Source: Typhlomys cinereus (lineage: Eukaryota; Chordata; Mammalia; Rodentia; Platacanthomyidae). Taken from it: a stretch of 64,000 nt of DNA. Below are positions 22,288 to 33,524 of the stretch, in pieces. The notes beneath the pieces are model-generated. The model worked only from the letters and a program-made list of their open reading frames with translations. It was not told the origin of the DNA and made no database searches. The DNA lies in contig JALPQD010000138.1 in assembly GCA_023101885.1 (NCBI GenBank), forward strand, positions 4,316,903 through 4,380,902, given 5' to 3'. Numbering within the stretch: position 1 is the stretch's first letter; every line of letters starts with the position of its first letter. The position numbers and the translations under genes are program-made.

Positions 22288-23084
22288 TCTGACTATCCTG
22301 CTTCACTGCCTAAGAAAAAATATTATTCTATGAATTGTGGGAGTAGTTTTCTCTTGATGTTTGTTTGTCTTGCCCTGGGCTAGCATGAGAGACATCCATT
22401 ACTTAGCAGGATTCTCTAGTCAAATAAGCCATTCTTGGAAAACAGTAAAACCAATGAACCAATGAACGTTCAGGGGCATTCATTTGCAAACAGGGATACC
22501 CAAGAGCCTTCCTTCAACTCACTGAAAGAAAAAGCAATTTGAAATAAAGGAAGGGTTAATATGCTCAGTGAGCTAGGAGCAGATACTTAGGGATTGTTTT
22601 CAGGGAGAAAGTGAATGAAAACATTGTGGATGACCTCATGCTCAAGTTTTAATGAGACCTCTCAGATAAGTCAATGCAATTTCTCCAAATCAGTTTTGGG
22701 CCAGGAGAACTGAGCTGAGCTTTTTTCTTAGCAGGTTATTTCGGAACCACAAGGCAGAAAGAGCCAAAGGCCAGGCCCATAAATGTATCACTCCTTGGAA
22801 GATAACCTACATCACAGCATCAATTGAGTTTGCTTCCTGGCTCTGATCTGTTTACCCCTAGCTGCTTTGACATTTATGGAAGTCTTGAGGATGAACAAGT
22901 AAATGAAGTTTGTGGATTGCTAACACTGACTGTATCATGTGTATTTCCTTTAAGAGTGTGTGGTGTCCAAGGTCAGATGGTAGTCTTCGAAAGTCTAAAG
23001 GAATCATAACAAAAAGAGGATGAAGGTAGAGGGAAAGGCAGCAGAAAATGGCTATCGCATGAGCGCAGTTAAAGTCAGAATCAA
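22288..23084. other. Gene-free interval, nothing recognised
   Basis: Unique-looking sequence without a supported feature. Confidence 0.35.
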
Positions 23085-23290
23085 ATGGGGCTTCTGCCAG
23101 ATCCTAGCCCTGTGACTTTAAACACACATTATTTAGCTTTATCAGCTTAGGTTTTCTCATCTATAGAAAAGTAAAAAGGTTATCAGTTCTTATCTCATGG
23201 ACAGATTTATCTCACAGGATCTCATGGAGAGATAAGAAATTGTATGTATAGCAAGGACACAGTATAGTCTAGTTTATACTGTTGTTGGCA
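23085..23290 (+). mobile_element. MIR SINE relic
   Basis: 'agatcctagccctgtgactt', 'ttaggttttctcatctatag' and 'ttatctcatggacagattta' follow the MIR order in plus orientation. Confidence 0.6.
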
Positions 23291-23800
23291 AAAGCAAAAG
23301 CTAAGTTATAGTTGTTAAAGAAATAGCAGAGATCTGAATGAGGAGACAGCCTGCTGAAATCTGCAAATTACAGTCTTAACACTATCACATCCTCCCTATG
23401 TAGTATCTTCCTATGTAGTAAGTCCCACCCTGTAGGTATTGCCAACCCTACAGGTATTCCTGCCTTGGTCAGTAGATACCTGTCAGCATAGCTCTTAGAG
23501 AATCTTTTGATATGCTTTCCCTTTAGATATCTGCTTGCAAAACTCAGAAAAGATTTAGATCATACCCTCTGAGAGCCCCCCAAATCACAGACCCCTTCCC
23601 AAAGTAATGTAAAAGCTCCCTACTTGTAAGGGAAGTACCTGTTTTTCTATGAATTTCAATTTGAGAGGAAAAGGTCCCTGTCAGGTTTATTCTTTAAACC
23701 TGGGATCAGTGTTCTTGTCTCAATGCTTTCTCTGTCTCATCCCACTTTTAGTTGGACCTCCTCCCCCCACACCAAACCTTTTAACAGTTGCTATGGTCAG
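23291..23800. other. Gene-free interval with a short duplicated segment
   Basis: 'tatgtagtatcttcc' is followed closely by 'tatgtagtaagtccc' around 23397-23425, a short imperfect local repeat. Nothing else was recognised. Confidence 0.3.
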
Positions 23801-23985
23801 ATACATTCCATTAATTCTTACACTAAAAAGAAAAGCAGTTTGTAAGTAGGTACTGTTATCCCTTTTTAAACTTGACCCTCTAAAGTCTATGCATGTCTGA
23901 GGAAATTGTTTCAGGTCCCCTAGTTGGTGGATGATGAAGCAAGGATTTAATTCAAGCCTGGATGACTCTACATCTAAGCATTTTG
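23801..23985 (+). mobile_element. MIR SINE relic
   Basis: 'aagtaggtactgttatccct', 'caggtcccctagttggtgga' and 'aggatttaattcaagcctgg' match the MIR 3' half in plus orientation. Confidence 0.6.
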
Positions 23986-23995
23986 CATCAGGAAA

Positions 23996-24345
23996 ATATT
24001 CCTGTGGCGTTATGTACAACATTCCCCATGGGCTCATGTGTTTGGACACTTGGACCCTAATGAATGGCACTGTTTGGGAGGTTCTGAACCTTTGGCCTGT
24101 GAAGCCTAGTGGCAGAAGTAGATCTTGGGGAATAGATCTTCAGATTTATAGCCTGGCTCTGTTTCCTGTCCTCTGTTTCTTGATCCCCTGAGATAGGAGC
24201 AAGCAGCTGCCAATGTCTCTTGCCTCCACAGAGTTGCCAACCATGAAGGACTAGATCCCCTCAAACAGTGGACCGAAATGAACCTCTCCTCACTAAAGGT
24301 GCTTCTTGTCGGAGATTTGTTCATAGCAATGAGAAACATAACTAT
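23996..24345 (+). mobile_element. Rodent ERV-like LTR relic
   Basis: 'ccccatgggctcatgtgttt', 'ggcactgtttgggaggttct' and, at the end, 'gaaatgaacctctcctcact' with 'gttcatagcaatgagaaac' follow a common rodent MaLR/ERVL-type LTR. The same family seems to start at 63875 and may be present at 55605. Confidence 0.5.
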
Positions 24346-24945
24346 TCTGTGCATGCTGGAGAGGTGTTTGCCCAAACCTTCAGGTCTATGGGTCATTTAA
24401 CTTGCTTTGCAGAAGCCAAGGTATGTTCTCTCCAGGGTTGCCATGGAAACATCTAGTGTCCATCGGTGTGTGGCTGTATATGCTGTTGTCCATTTACATT
24501 TCTCCCTAGGTAATACATTATACATTGTCAGAGGGAGTTCATGCAGATACCAGTTTCTCAAAGTATAGTCCACAGCCAATAGTGGGCTACAAGAATCTTC
24601 CTGAAGGTAATAGAAATGTTTCAAAAACTCAAGTCTTTTTTTCTCTTTCCATTCTCATGATACACAACTTTGTCTTTATGTAGTCTTAGTATGTCTTTAT
24701 GTAATCTTCAAGGCCTTTCAACCAAGAAAGGCATGAAAATAGAGTATTTGTAAAATGGAGGTTAGCACATTACCAGAACCTGTTAACAATCTATCTTTAA
24801 TACATAATGATGTTAAAGTGGCTACACAGAGAAGACATAACTAGAAAGCTCAAGCCTTCAACAAAGAACTTTACTGATGTCTCATGTCCTTTAGCTGCTG
24901 TTAATTCATTAATCCTTAAAGAGTTCTCACTATGTGATAGACATT
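24346..24945. other. Gene-free interval, nothing recognised
   Basis: No supported feature. Confidence 0.3.
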
Positions 24946-25205
24946 TTTATGTTTTTGTGTGTATGTGAGTACATACATTTTTGTGTGTGTGCAAGTGCAC
25001 ATGTGGATACAGGTACAAGTATAAGTTGGAGGACAGTCAGGGCTGTAATTCTTCAAGTACTGGCCACCTTGTTTCTGAAACAGGGTTTCTCATCAACCTG
25101 GAGCTGACTAAGTAGGTAAGGCTCTCCAGTGTTGTGATGAGTATGCACCACCGCCATCTGGCATTCTTAACATGGGTTCCCTTCTCTAGTCCTGAAGCGT
25201 AACAT
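24946..25205 (-). mobile_element. B3/B4-like SINE relic with GT-rich tail
   Basis: 'tgtgtgtatgtgagtacata' is followed by 'gttggaggacagtcagggct' and 'ctgaaacagggtttctcatc', the antisense of a B3/B4-type SINE. Diverged. Confidence 0.5.
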
Positions 25206-26035
25206 ATTTATTTTATCAGCTATGCTGATACACAAGCTGTATTACAAGCAGGTTATTTAACTGCATTTGACTTCAATGTCTTATCTCTGGGTCACTACTT
25301 CATACAATCTGAAGGTTGGCTGTGACTTTTGGGCTTGTTTCAGAGGCCATTGCTTTGGCAATCCAATCTGTATAATTCTGTTTACTTGTCTTTGGAAGGA
25401 GAAACATTAGCGGATCTATGGACTCTTGAAACACAGCAAAAGACCAAAGATTTTTCTGTTTCTTTCATGCTAACTAAAGAGAACAGGACTTGGGAAGTTG
25501 GGCCTTTCCACTCTATTCTATTGGCACACATTTATGCACAAAGAACGGCATCTCTTTTGCACAGCACAATGAGTAGTTAATGACTATTTTTGTGCCATAG
25601 ATGACAGAAAGAAAGATAAACCATTTCCCACTTGAACCTTATAAAATGCATAGGCATTAACTTTTTCCCAAGACCTACATTCTAGCTCATCAACCTTCTC
25701 TATGGAACCATGACTTTGGTTCGTACTCGGGGAATTTACTAGAACCTTTCCCCAGATTCAGATCCAGAAAGTCTTGGGACAGATCCATGTAGCCTGCAGG
25801 CTTAATAGGCATGCCGGTCTCCCCCACGGCCACTTCAAACTCTCACAAGAATATGCCTGTATTCTGCATTTTAAGAAGTGCTCCGAAACAAAGCACACAT
25901 CTGTTTTGTTTTGCTTCTTCGTAGTTAAGGTGAATTTCAAAGGATGCTGAGACAGTTTCACCAGGATGATTTATGTGCAATTAACAAGAGTAAATCATGG
26001 GAATGGTATTTCAATCTAGTGGTGTGGAAAAGAAA
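25206..26035. other. Gene-free interval, nothing recognised
   Basis: No coding frame with known homology or confident repeat was seen. Confidence 0.3.
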
Positions 26036-26235
26036 GATCAGGGGCTTTGGAGTTATGAAAACTTTGATATAAAACCAGACTCAATTATTTGTTAGCTGAG
26101 TGATCTTTTACAGATTATTTAATCTTTATGAATTTCAATCTATCTGTAAAATAGAAACAAGCCCTGAACATTTATTCTGGCTGTTAGATGAAATGTCTTA
26201 GCTAGATACAAAGCAGAGGCAACTAGTAGCTCCAA
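26036..26235 (+). mobile_element. MIR SINE relic
   Basis: 'aggggctttggagttatgaa', 'ttgttagctgagtgatcttt' and 'aatctatctgtaaaatagaa' match MIR in plus orientation. Confidence 0.65.
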
Positions 26236-27580
26236 CTTTGTGCTTAGATAAGACAGAACATAAAATATATGGAAGCACCTTTATCTTTAATAATAATGAT
26301 GCTCTTCTACCAGCTGGTTGACGGCTATTTCTTTGATGACACAAAAGAGTACCCTCTTTTAAAATATCCTATTCTATTTAAGGTGGCAAAAGCGTCATGT
26401 TACAATTGTATCAGTCATGACCGATAATTAATACCAAGTATACATGCTCATTATAATAAGGAGCAATAAAGAATGGGACATGGAAGAAATGATGACAGGG
26501 ACATACCTTCATTTTCAGAGACAGTGTGATTTTGGAACAGCATATTTTTGAGTGGAAAAGAGATAAAGTGTGGTACTCGGCAGTCTGAATCCCATGGAAG
26601 TTTTTGAGTAGATGGAAAGATTAAAAAGAAGAATGATGGATTGTATCATTTTGGTCAGGGCCAATGAATTTTCATAACCACCAGTGGCCTGCATTCTAGT
26701 CAAAAGGGGCAGTCTAAGGTTTTCTGTATCCCCAACTCTAGATCTTATCGTCAGACCCAGATTTCTTGCTACAGAAAGGTGAATCTTATGCCTCACTTTC
26801 TGGATACAAGAGTGAAAGATGTTTATACCACTTACAATCTGCCTTTGTTTACTCAACTTGGGTTTAGTTTTTTCTTTTTTATCACCAACTGCCATTCCGA
26901 CTTGGTTTCTTTTATATTTTCATTCTGAAAACCTTGCCTCCTTAGCTAATTCAGAAGTGCCTTGAGAGGAAGAATTCAGTCATCTTTAACACTTTCACTG
27001 GTGCCCAAGAGTTGAATGACCATGAGCAAATGTTAGATGACTGGTTGCTTACCTGCTCCTTTTCCTTCAGTAAAAGTTTGCTTGGCTTCAGTTGCTATGG
27101 TTGGTTGACTCTATGTGCCTTCCCCACAGACCATGAGAAGTTTTAAGACTCTGATCCTAAAACTAGACTCTTCTGGGCTGTTCTAGAAAGTACCAGTAGG
27201 ACTAGGAGTGTGGGTAAGGACCCTTGCACTGGGAAAATACCTTGGAGGACATAGACCACTGAAAAATATCAGAGATTCTAATGACAACACCGTTCTTGTT
27301 ATCTAAAAGTCAAGTGAAATTGATGAATTTCACAACTGGGGCTTTGTATCTTTCTTTTGCAATATGATTCTGGCCACACACCTCTTAAAGCTGTATCAAG
27401 GTGCTCCGACAGCTCTATGTTACGGAGTCCAATGTCATTTTTATTGAATAACTTTTGTGTGCAGAGAACTTTGTTAGAGGTTGTCATGCAACTTCAGAGC
27501 ACAAAAAAATCTGAATTTCCTGCTAGTCATGTATCAGAAAACAACTCCTTTTTCTCTCCACACAACCCCTAGCAAATCAG
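26236..27580. other. Gene-free interval, nothing recognised
   Basis: The 126-codon minus frame at 26515-26895 has no motif or homolog known to me and lies in AT-rich DNA. I treat it as chance. Confidence 0.35.
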
Positions 27581-27770
27581 CAAAAACAGGAACTATTAAA
27601 TACTCCCTGGCTACTCTTCTAAGCACTTTTCCTTCATCTTCTCATTTAATATTTCCACAGATCTTCCTAAAACTAAAGCATAGGGAAGTTTAGGAATTTT
27701 CCAAGATCTGCTGGCTACCACGTGTCACAGCCAAGATTAGAACCCAAGCTGTCTCCCCACTTTCCATCTG
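27581..27770 (+). mobile_element. MIR SINE relic
   Basis: 'ttaaatactccctggctact', 'ttctcatttaatatttccac' and 'tagaacccaagctgtctccc' follow MIR order in plus orientation. Confidence 0.55.
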
Positions 27771-28655
27771 TGTTGGCTTGCTGACAAATTCCACAACATC
27801 CTGCCTCCCTCCCTTCCCAGCAGCATATAGATCCCTGTCACTGTCAAAGGTTTTCCTTTCTGGTCACTTCTCTATTCTAAGCAGGTTTTGCAGTAGCTCC
27901 CGTACAGCCTCACAGTCCCCTGCAGGCATGCTTCAGAATCTCAACAAATGGCCTAGTAGACAAATGTCAGAACACACACCCTTCGAGACATACGGAACAC
28001 TCTTCCAAGTTGACAAACGATGAACAGTCATTCAGGAATTACATGACGGGGACAGTGCCATTTCTTGAAGTTCACACATTAAAATTACAGGCTGCTTGGT
28101 CCATTGAGCTAGTCCTTGCCACACTGTAAACATGCCCTGGGGACAAATGCATCATAGTTTGTGTCCATGAAATATAGGCCCTCCCTCTGTTGGAATTCCT
28201 TTTTATTAATGATTTACCTTGTCCTCCAATTAGGACAAACAGCTGAGCAGAACCCTACCAGTGCTGCTCTGATCCACAAAATGGAAGGCCTTAGGCTACA
28301 CTTAGCTCTGTTCTCTCATTCATTTCCATAGTAGCATGCACCTGGCAGTTGAACCTATAGATGTATAACCCAGTATGCTCTTATCTTGGTCTTCATACTC
28401 CTCCTGGCTCAAACTCTCATCATTTGTCACAAATTATTACAGCAGATTTTCATCTGGTGTTTCAATCACTATTGCATCTGTTCTATGCACTGATCACATC
28501 AGAGTAATCTTCAAAGATATTTGAAATCTATGGCTCTTCCTTCTCTATAGATGGTTCTCATGGACAACAGAAAAAGCACATCTCTTAATGCCATCTTTTA
28601 CAGGGCCTTTAGTGACATGGATTTTTCAAATCATCTTATGTCACCTTCAGTATGG
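27771..28655. other. Gene-free interval, nothing recognised
   Basis: Unique-looking sequence, possibly containing L2-like stretches too diverged to call. Confidence 0.3.
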
Positions 28656-28804
28656 ACAATTCCACAATAGGTTGAACACATACTTTTGGACCTGCTTCTT
28701 TCCAGCTCAATTTTTTTAAAATGAACTCTTACTTGTCCTCCAAAAGCAAATGATAAATGATGTGTTTTAAGAAACCATTCCTAGACTTAGGTGCAGACTT
28801 AGTT
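28656..28804 (+). mobile_element. L2-like LINE fragment
   Basis: 'gaactcttacttgtcctcca' and 'agaaaccattcctagactt' resemble L2 3'-region sequence on the plus strand. It may be one piece of a relic split by the LTR at 28805-29253. Confidence 0.4.
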
Positions 28805-29253
28805 AATATTGCTTGTCATAGTTAAGCGCAGGTGTCAACTTGACTGTTGAGGGTTTGAGCTCTGGGCACATTTATAGAGAATTAATGGTTGAGTTAAGTC
28901 CACAGCAAACCTGCAAGAGATGGTCTAGTTGATGGAGCAGAATCAGCCTGTGGTGGGTGGGACTAGGCTCTGAACAGGTGAATAAAATACAGAGAGGTGA
29001 TCGAGGAAATCAGCATCCTTTTGTTCACTTGGTCAGACATGCTGGTCTGGCAGGTAAGGATTGTCCATCTCAGCTGTTACGTAGTGATGTTGTGGCTAGT
29101 TCCCTTGGTCCTGGTGTTGGTGCATGCTCTCCTGTCAAGCTGGACTAAGAACTATAACCAGTAATCATAAGAGAAAATAAATCCCTTGTTCCCTTAAGCC
29201 GTTTGATGGTCATTTATCAGCAACCATGCAGGCGAACTGTAACACTGCTTGGT
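28805..29253 (+). mobile_element. MaLR/ERVL-like LTR, reference copy for a local family
   Basis: It begins 'cataggttaagcgcaggtg'-like with 'tgtcaacttgactgttgagg' and ends 'ttcccttaagccgtttgatg', 'gtcatttatcagcaaccatg'. Related copies lie at 44415-44825 (+), 52125-52865 (-) and 63040-63262 (+). An AATAAA at about 29177 could be the LTR poly(A) signal. No internal retroviral sequence is attached. It is inserted between pieces of L2-like sequence. Confidence 0.6.
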
Positions 29254-30035
29254 CTACAAAGTGCTTCTTTGCATGTATTTATCATTGAACTTGACCTAAA
29301 TGTAAAATTTATTGAATGAGTGGGCTACAAACTCCTCTAGGTGACCCTCTTCTCCTGGAGTGGCGAGTGTGGCAGTGGCTCTTACCAAGAGCTTTGACAA
29401 GAAACTTCAATAAGCATCAGTTTTTTGCTTCTTTCTTACAGATATCTAAACATTAGGACCTGGGCAAAGTAGTTTTTTTTAAAAAATCCTTCTACCTAAA
29501 TAATCTTTAGTCAATTAGTTCTTATCTGTATAACTTCAAGTCTTTGCCAAAGATAACCTTCTCAGTGAATTCTTCTCCAGTCATCCTATGTGCAATCCAG
29601 TGCTCTTTTCCAAATATTCCTTCTTTTTTGATTTATTTTCTATATAGCACTTTTATCCCCATGCACGCTTTGCAATTTTTACTTAGGTATTTTGTTTATT
29701 ACCTCTCTCCACTGTGTACAATTAAAATGGATAGCACTTACTAGAAGAAATGGTTATGGCTTATCTGGAAAGAGAAATGGTTATGGCATATCTGGAAAGA
29801 ATGACAGCATGAGTTCAAAGAACATATTTTACAAAAATTTTAATTGTGCAATGATATTGATGCATAAGGACTTGAGTATCATATTTCCTATATCTTTTTG
29901 AATGTTCTAATTTACTAGAAGAACCTCACAAGAATAGGATACTGTTTATATTTTTTACTATTTCCTGTCTAGCACTAAAAAAGATGCCAGGCACATAGTT
30001 GGCTCTCAGTGAATATCTATGAACTAGAAGAACTC
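29254..30035 (+). mobile_element. L2 LINE 3' region relic
   Basis: 'gggctacaaactcctctagg', 'ctctccactgtgtaca' and the terminal 'gatgccaggcacatagttgg', 'ctctcagtgaatatctatga' follow the L2 3' end in plus orientation. A 27-bp tandem duplication lies inside at 29746-29799. Confidence 0.5.
29746..29799 (+). repeat. 27-bp tandem duplication
   Basis: Two units of 27 bp, 29746-29772 and 29773-29799, starting 'agaaatggttatggc' and differing at one position (cttatc versus catatc). Confidence 0.95.
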
Positions 30036-33000
30036 TCAATTGGTAAAGCTGTCATCTCATCAATCAGATTTTATTTTTTTAAAAAAATCAGTCAGTACCC
30101 CCTAGCTAGTGTCCATACCAGGATTTCTCATCAGAATGTGGCTGGATAGTGAAAGCTACAAACTGACTCACAAAACTTTCAGGATCAGGGCGGCAGCATT
30201 AGGGCAAAGAAAAGAAGTTGCAGGAATGTTAAGGATAGGACTCACTCAAGAGAGCATGAAAAAAAAAAAAACTCCCCCTAGACTCCAGCACCCACTCTGC
30301 CCCCAGAATGCTGCTATGCCAGGGAGGCAAGCCAGCCCATAAGGGAAGGAAACCTTTGGCTTCTTTTGTTCTTCCCTGGCAAGGTCCTGTCCTTTGTTAC
30401 TTGGTGACCTTCAGTTCTCATGTCTTTAGACAAATCTCTACTGAGGCACAAAATACTGCTGGTACATGCCATCTTTGTCAAGAGTATTTGACAGGAACTT
30501 GCAGCCTATTCCAGCGAAACCAAGCTCTTGCTTGCAGCTTAAGCAACGTAGTTAATGGCTCAATCAGAACATCACACACTGGCAAGCAGAGAGAAAAGAT
30601 GGGGTCTTCCTCACACACAACTGGAATTCATCACCTATGTGCAAACAAGCATAGCCATTAAAATATTTCTGAAACATCTTGTAATGTACAGTTGTTACTC
30701 CACAAGCCAATTCCATTTCCATAATCTTTCTTCCATGTTAAGTCCCAAATGGGAAATTAGGGTCACAGTATAGAATGCAGCATTAGAAAACAGAGAGCCC
30801 TAAAACCTATCCCTTCCTGCCTAATTAGACAGGTTCCTTAAGGAGCCATACAGAAAAGTCTATCTCTTTCAGGTTTGGATAAATTAAGGGGTATCAGATA
30901 TTGACCAGAAAAAGATAAATGTTAAGGCTTTTTATTCACAAATGCTTTCATTCACAGAAACACTGCAGTAAAGAGATGGTCGTATGGTAAGTATTATGAC
31001 AGCATCAGACTTTTGGCCTAGTGATTATTAATGGATCTCCCTTGTTCTGCAAAGGTAGAGGCTATGCTACATAAGATCTCACTCTCCTGCTTTAAACAAG
31101 AAGGTGGCAGCAGCAATAAACAAGGAGAGTCCTTTTGTGTTGTGACATCTAAATAGGATGCATTAACCAGAAAGTCCCATTTGTTCAAGTTGAAGGGGTC
31201 AAGGGTGCTTAAAGCACAGTAAAACAGCAAGCCCCTGCAGCTGGAACATAGACTTGGATTTTGAGGCTTTCTAAAGATATTCATGATTCCAGAATGTACT
31301 GGTGAATACTAGAAGAGATATGAATCAGGGAAGTCACCAGTTCAGAATGCACCCAGACTGACTATCCTGGCCAATGAGATATACTGTCAATGTCTGAAGA
31401 CATTCCCTCCTCTGTCATCAAAGATAACACAAGTCACACCTAGGTATTAACTGGAAAGAAGCAGGGGAGAACAGAACACCTGAGAATTCGCTTCAAAGAG
31501 TTACCTGATACACAGGTCCTTGTGAAGGAAACACGATAAATTATGGAAAAACTAAGCAGAGACATTTCTTGCAAACGTGTTAAGAAGGAACATTTTTTTC
31601 CATCTCGTGTATCTTTGACCACCTTCAAAATGAGACTTGTGAAGTCTACCATAGGATTTCAGAGTCTATACGCTAAAAATGTGAGATGTCATGCAGTGCT
31701 GACAAATATGTTAATTAATATTAACCCTCTTGAGTCAAAGGCCAAGGAGGATAGAGCATTTGCAGGTGCAGATATGGCACGGTCGGCATTGGGCAAGAAA
31801 CAAGGATGATTAAAGCCTGTCTCCAAGTTGTTGCTTGAAACAGTAGAGGGTTTTTCTTTTCAGAGAAGAAAAGAAAATATATCAACATCAATTCTAGCCT
31901 GGGACACATATCGAGATTGTATATTTGGAAGAGAAGAGCAGACTTCAATCAAAAAGAAAGCAGAAAGGTAATATTTTGTAAGTCCCAATCAGGGAAACTC
32001 AGGGATCCATATCAGCTTAATGAGAGGAAAACAAGTCAAAACTCATCCCTCTCTTACCTCAAGCAGCTGAGGAAGACCAAGGTTGGAGACTGGGCTATAT
32101 CAATTAGTACATACTTACCTCCATTTTGGTGTTTACTGAAAACTACCTTATCAACTACCTTATCATCTCAGTTCAATGCTACAATGTCCCTGTCTGACAG
32201 CTAGAGGGTGAGGAATTTGGCAAGGTGATGGACCAGGATTGGAAAGTGTCTGTGCTTTTTGATGACCAACTAGTGACTTAAAATTAAAGTTTCTATCAAT
32301 AGTCCAGCTTCCCAGAAAAACACTAAGGTTTTGAGTAGAATAAGGAAATAAACACAACGATGAGCTCACTTTACTTTCAGGAGTGCAAAGGATTATTGTG
32401 GGCACACGGCATAGTTCAAATCTGTCCTCATTTCACATACATAATTAATAAGCTTACATTTCTGTTCCTACATTCTGTCCAACTACCATCAAGAGTTAAG
32501 TACAAGATGTCAGCAGGAAGGACATGAAGCCCACTAAGGAAGCTCATCCTTAATCACAGCAGAAACAAGAGCCATTAAAAAGAAGTGGGGTCAATTTTAA
32601 GGGGGGAAAAAAGACAGAAGAGCAAAGCAACTTAAGTAACCATGAAGGTTTTCACTCTTCTTTTCTCTATACATTGTTCAGAGCCACAAAGTGGGTGCGT
32701 GGTATATGATAAACATTTAAACAGTTTGGGGGTAAATGGCAAGCTTACATTCACCCAAATTTGGGATTATATGACCTCGGGTACCCAAGCTCAAAAGCAA
32801 TCTATCACTATACAAGAATAGCAGAGTTGACTGGCAGGGTGCTGAACTGATTTGTGATCCAGAAGTAGAATTCATGTCTTTCAGTGTAAGTCTATGGCAC
32901 ACAGATAATACAGAGGCAGTATATGAGAGTGCTGGCGAGGCTGGATTGATAAGACCAGGATGGAAAGATTCCTGGGGTGACAAAGATCTAGGGTGTGAGA

Positions 33001-33455
33001 CTGTAGTGTCAGGATAGAGCAACAGCATGTGAGACTAGGAATCACCCATGACCAGCTACTTCTCAGCAGGGTTCAGTTAGCATCCAACTGCATGCATGTG
33101 ACTTTGAGACTTCCTTTTTCTCTAAGAAGGAAAAAATGGTATCAATACATCTCTCCCTGATATACAAGGTTATGTTCAGGAAGTATAAATGGAAGGGGGG
33201 TGGATCTGAGAGCCTAAATATATGACCTCATGAGTATGAATTGCTATCTAAAAAGACCATTAAATTCTCACAGTAGACTCACACACATACATTTCTGAGA
33301 TACAGTTGGTTTGTGAAGAAATGCACAGGAGTTATAAATAAGAATTGAAATGACAATTTCTCTTAGAAAACTCTATCTGAGGATGCAAGGATGAGGAATT
33401 TTACAACCCTAATATATTACTAATTAAATAAGAAAATAGTGTCCAAAAGACCAAT
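30036..33455. other. Repeat-poor interval 3' of C11orf87
   Basis: About 3.4 kb in which I recognise no SINE, LINE or LTR, only short A-runs (for example 30260-30271). Frames such as 30308-30661 or 32717-33028 have no recognisable homolog. The sequence may include regulatory DNA for C11orf87. Confidence 0.4.
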
Positions 33456-33469
33456 AACAAGAAAACTCT

Positions 33470-33524
33470 TTTATTGATAGAAAAGCAAAACAATTTTTTC
33501 ATGAATTCTAGTATCTGTTTTATT
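33470..33524 (-). promoter_or_regulatory. Candidate tandem polyadenylation signals
   Basis: AATAAA occurs on the minus strand at 33519-33524 and again at 33470-33475, about 49 nt apart. They are the first canonical hexamers I find after the C11orf87 stop codon. Cleavage would be expected 10-30 nt to the left of whichever is used. Confidence 0.35.

Noticed and set aside
26515..26895. 126-codon minus-strand frame
   Set aside because: No motif, no splice or promoter context, ordinary AT-rich DNA. A chance frame is more likely.
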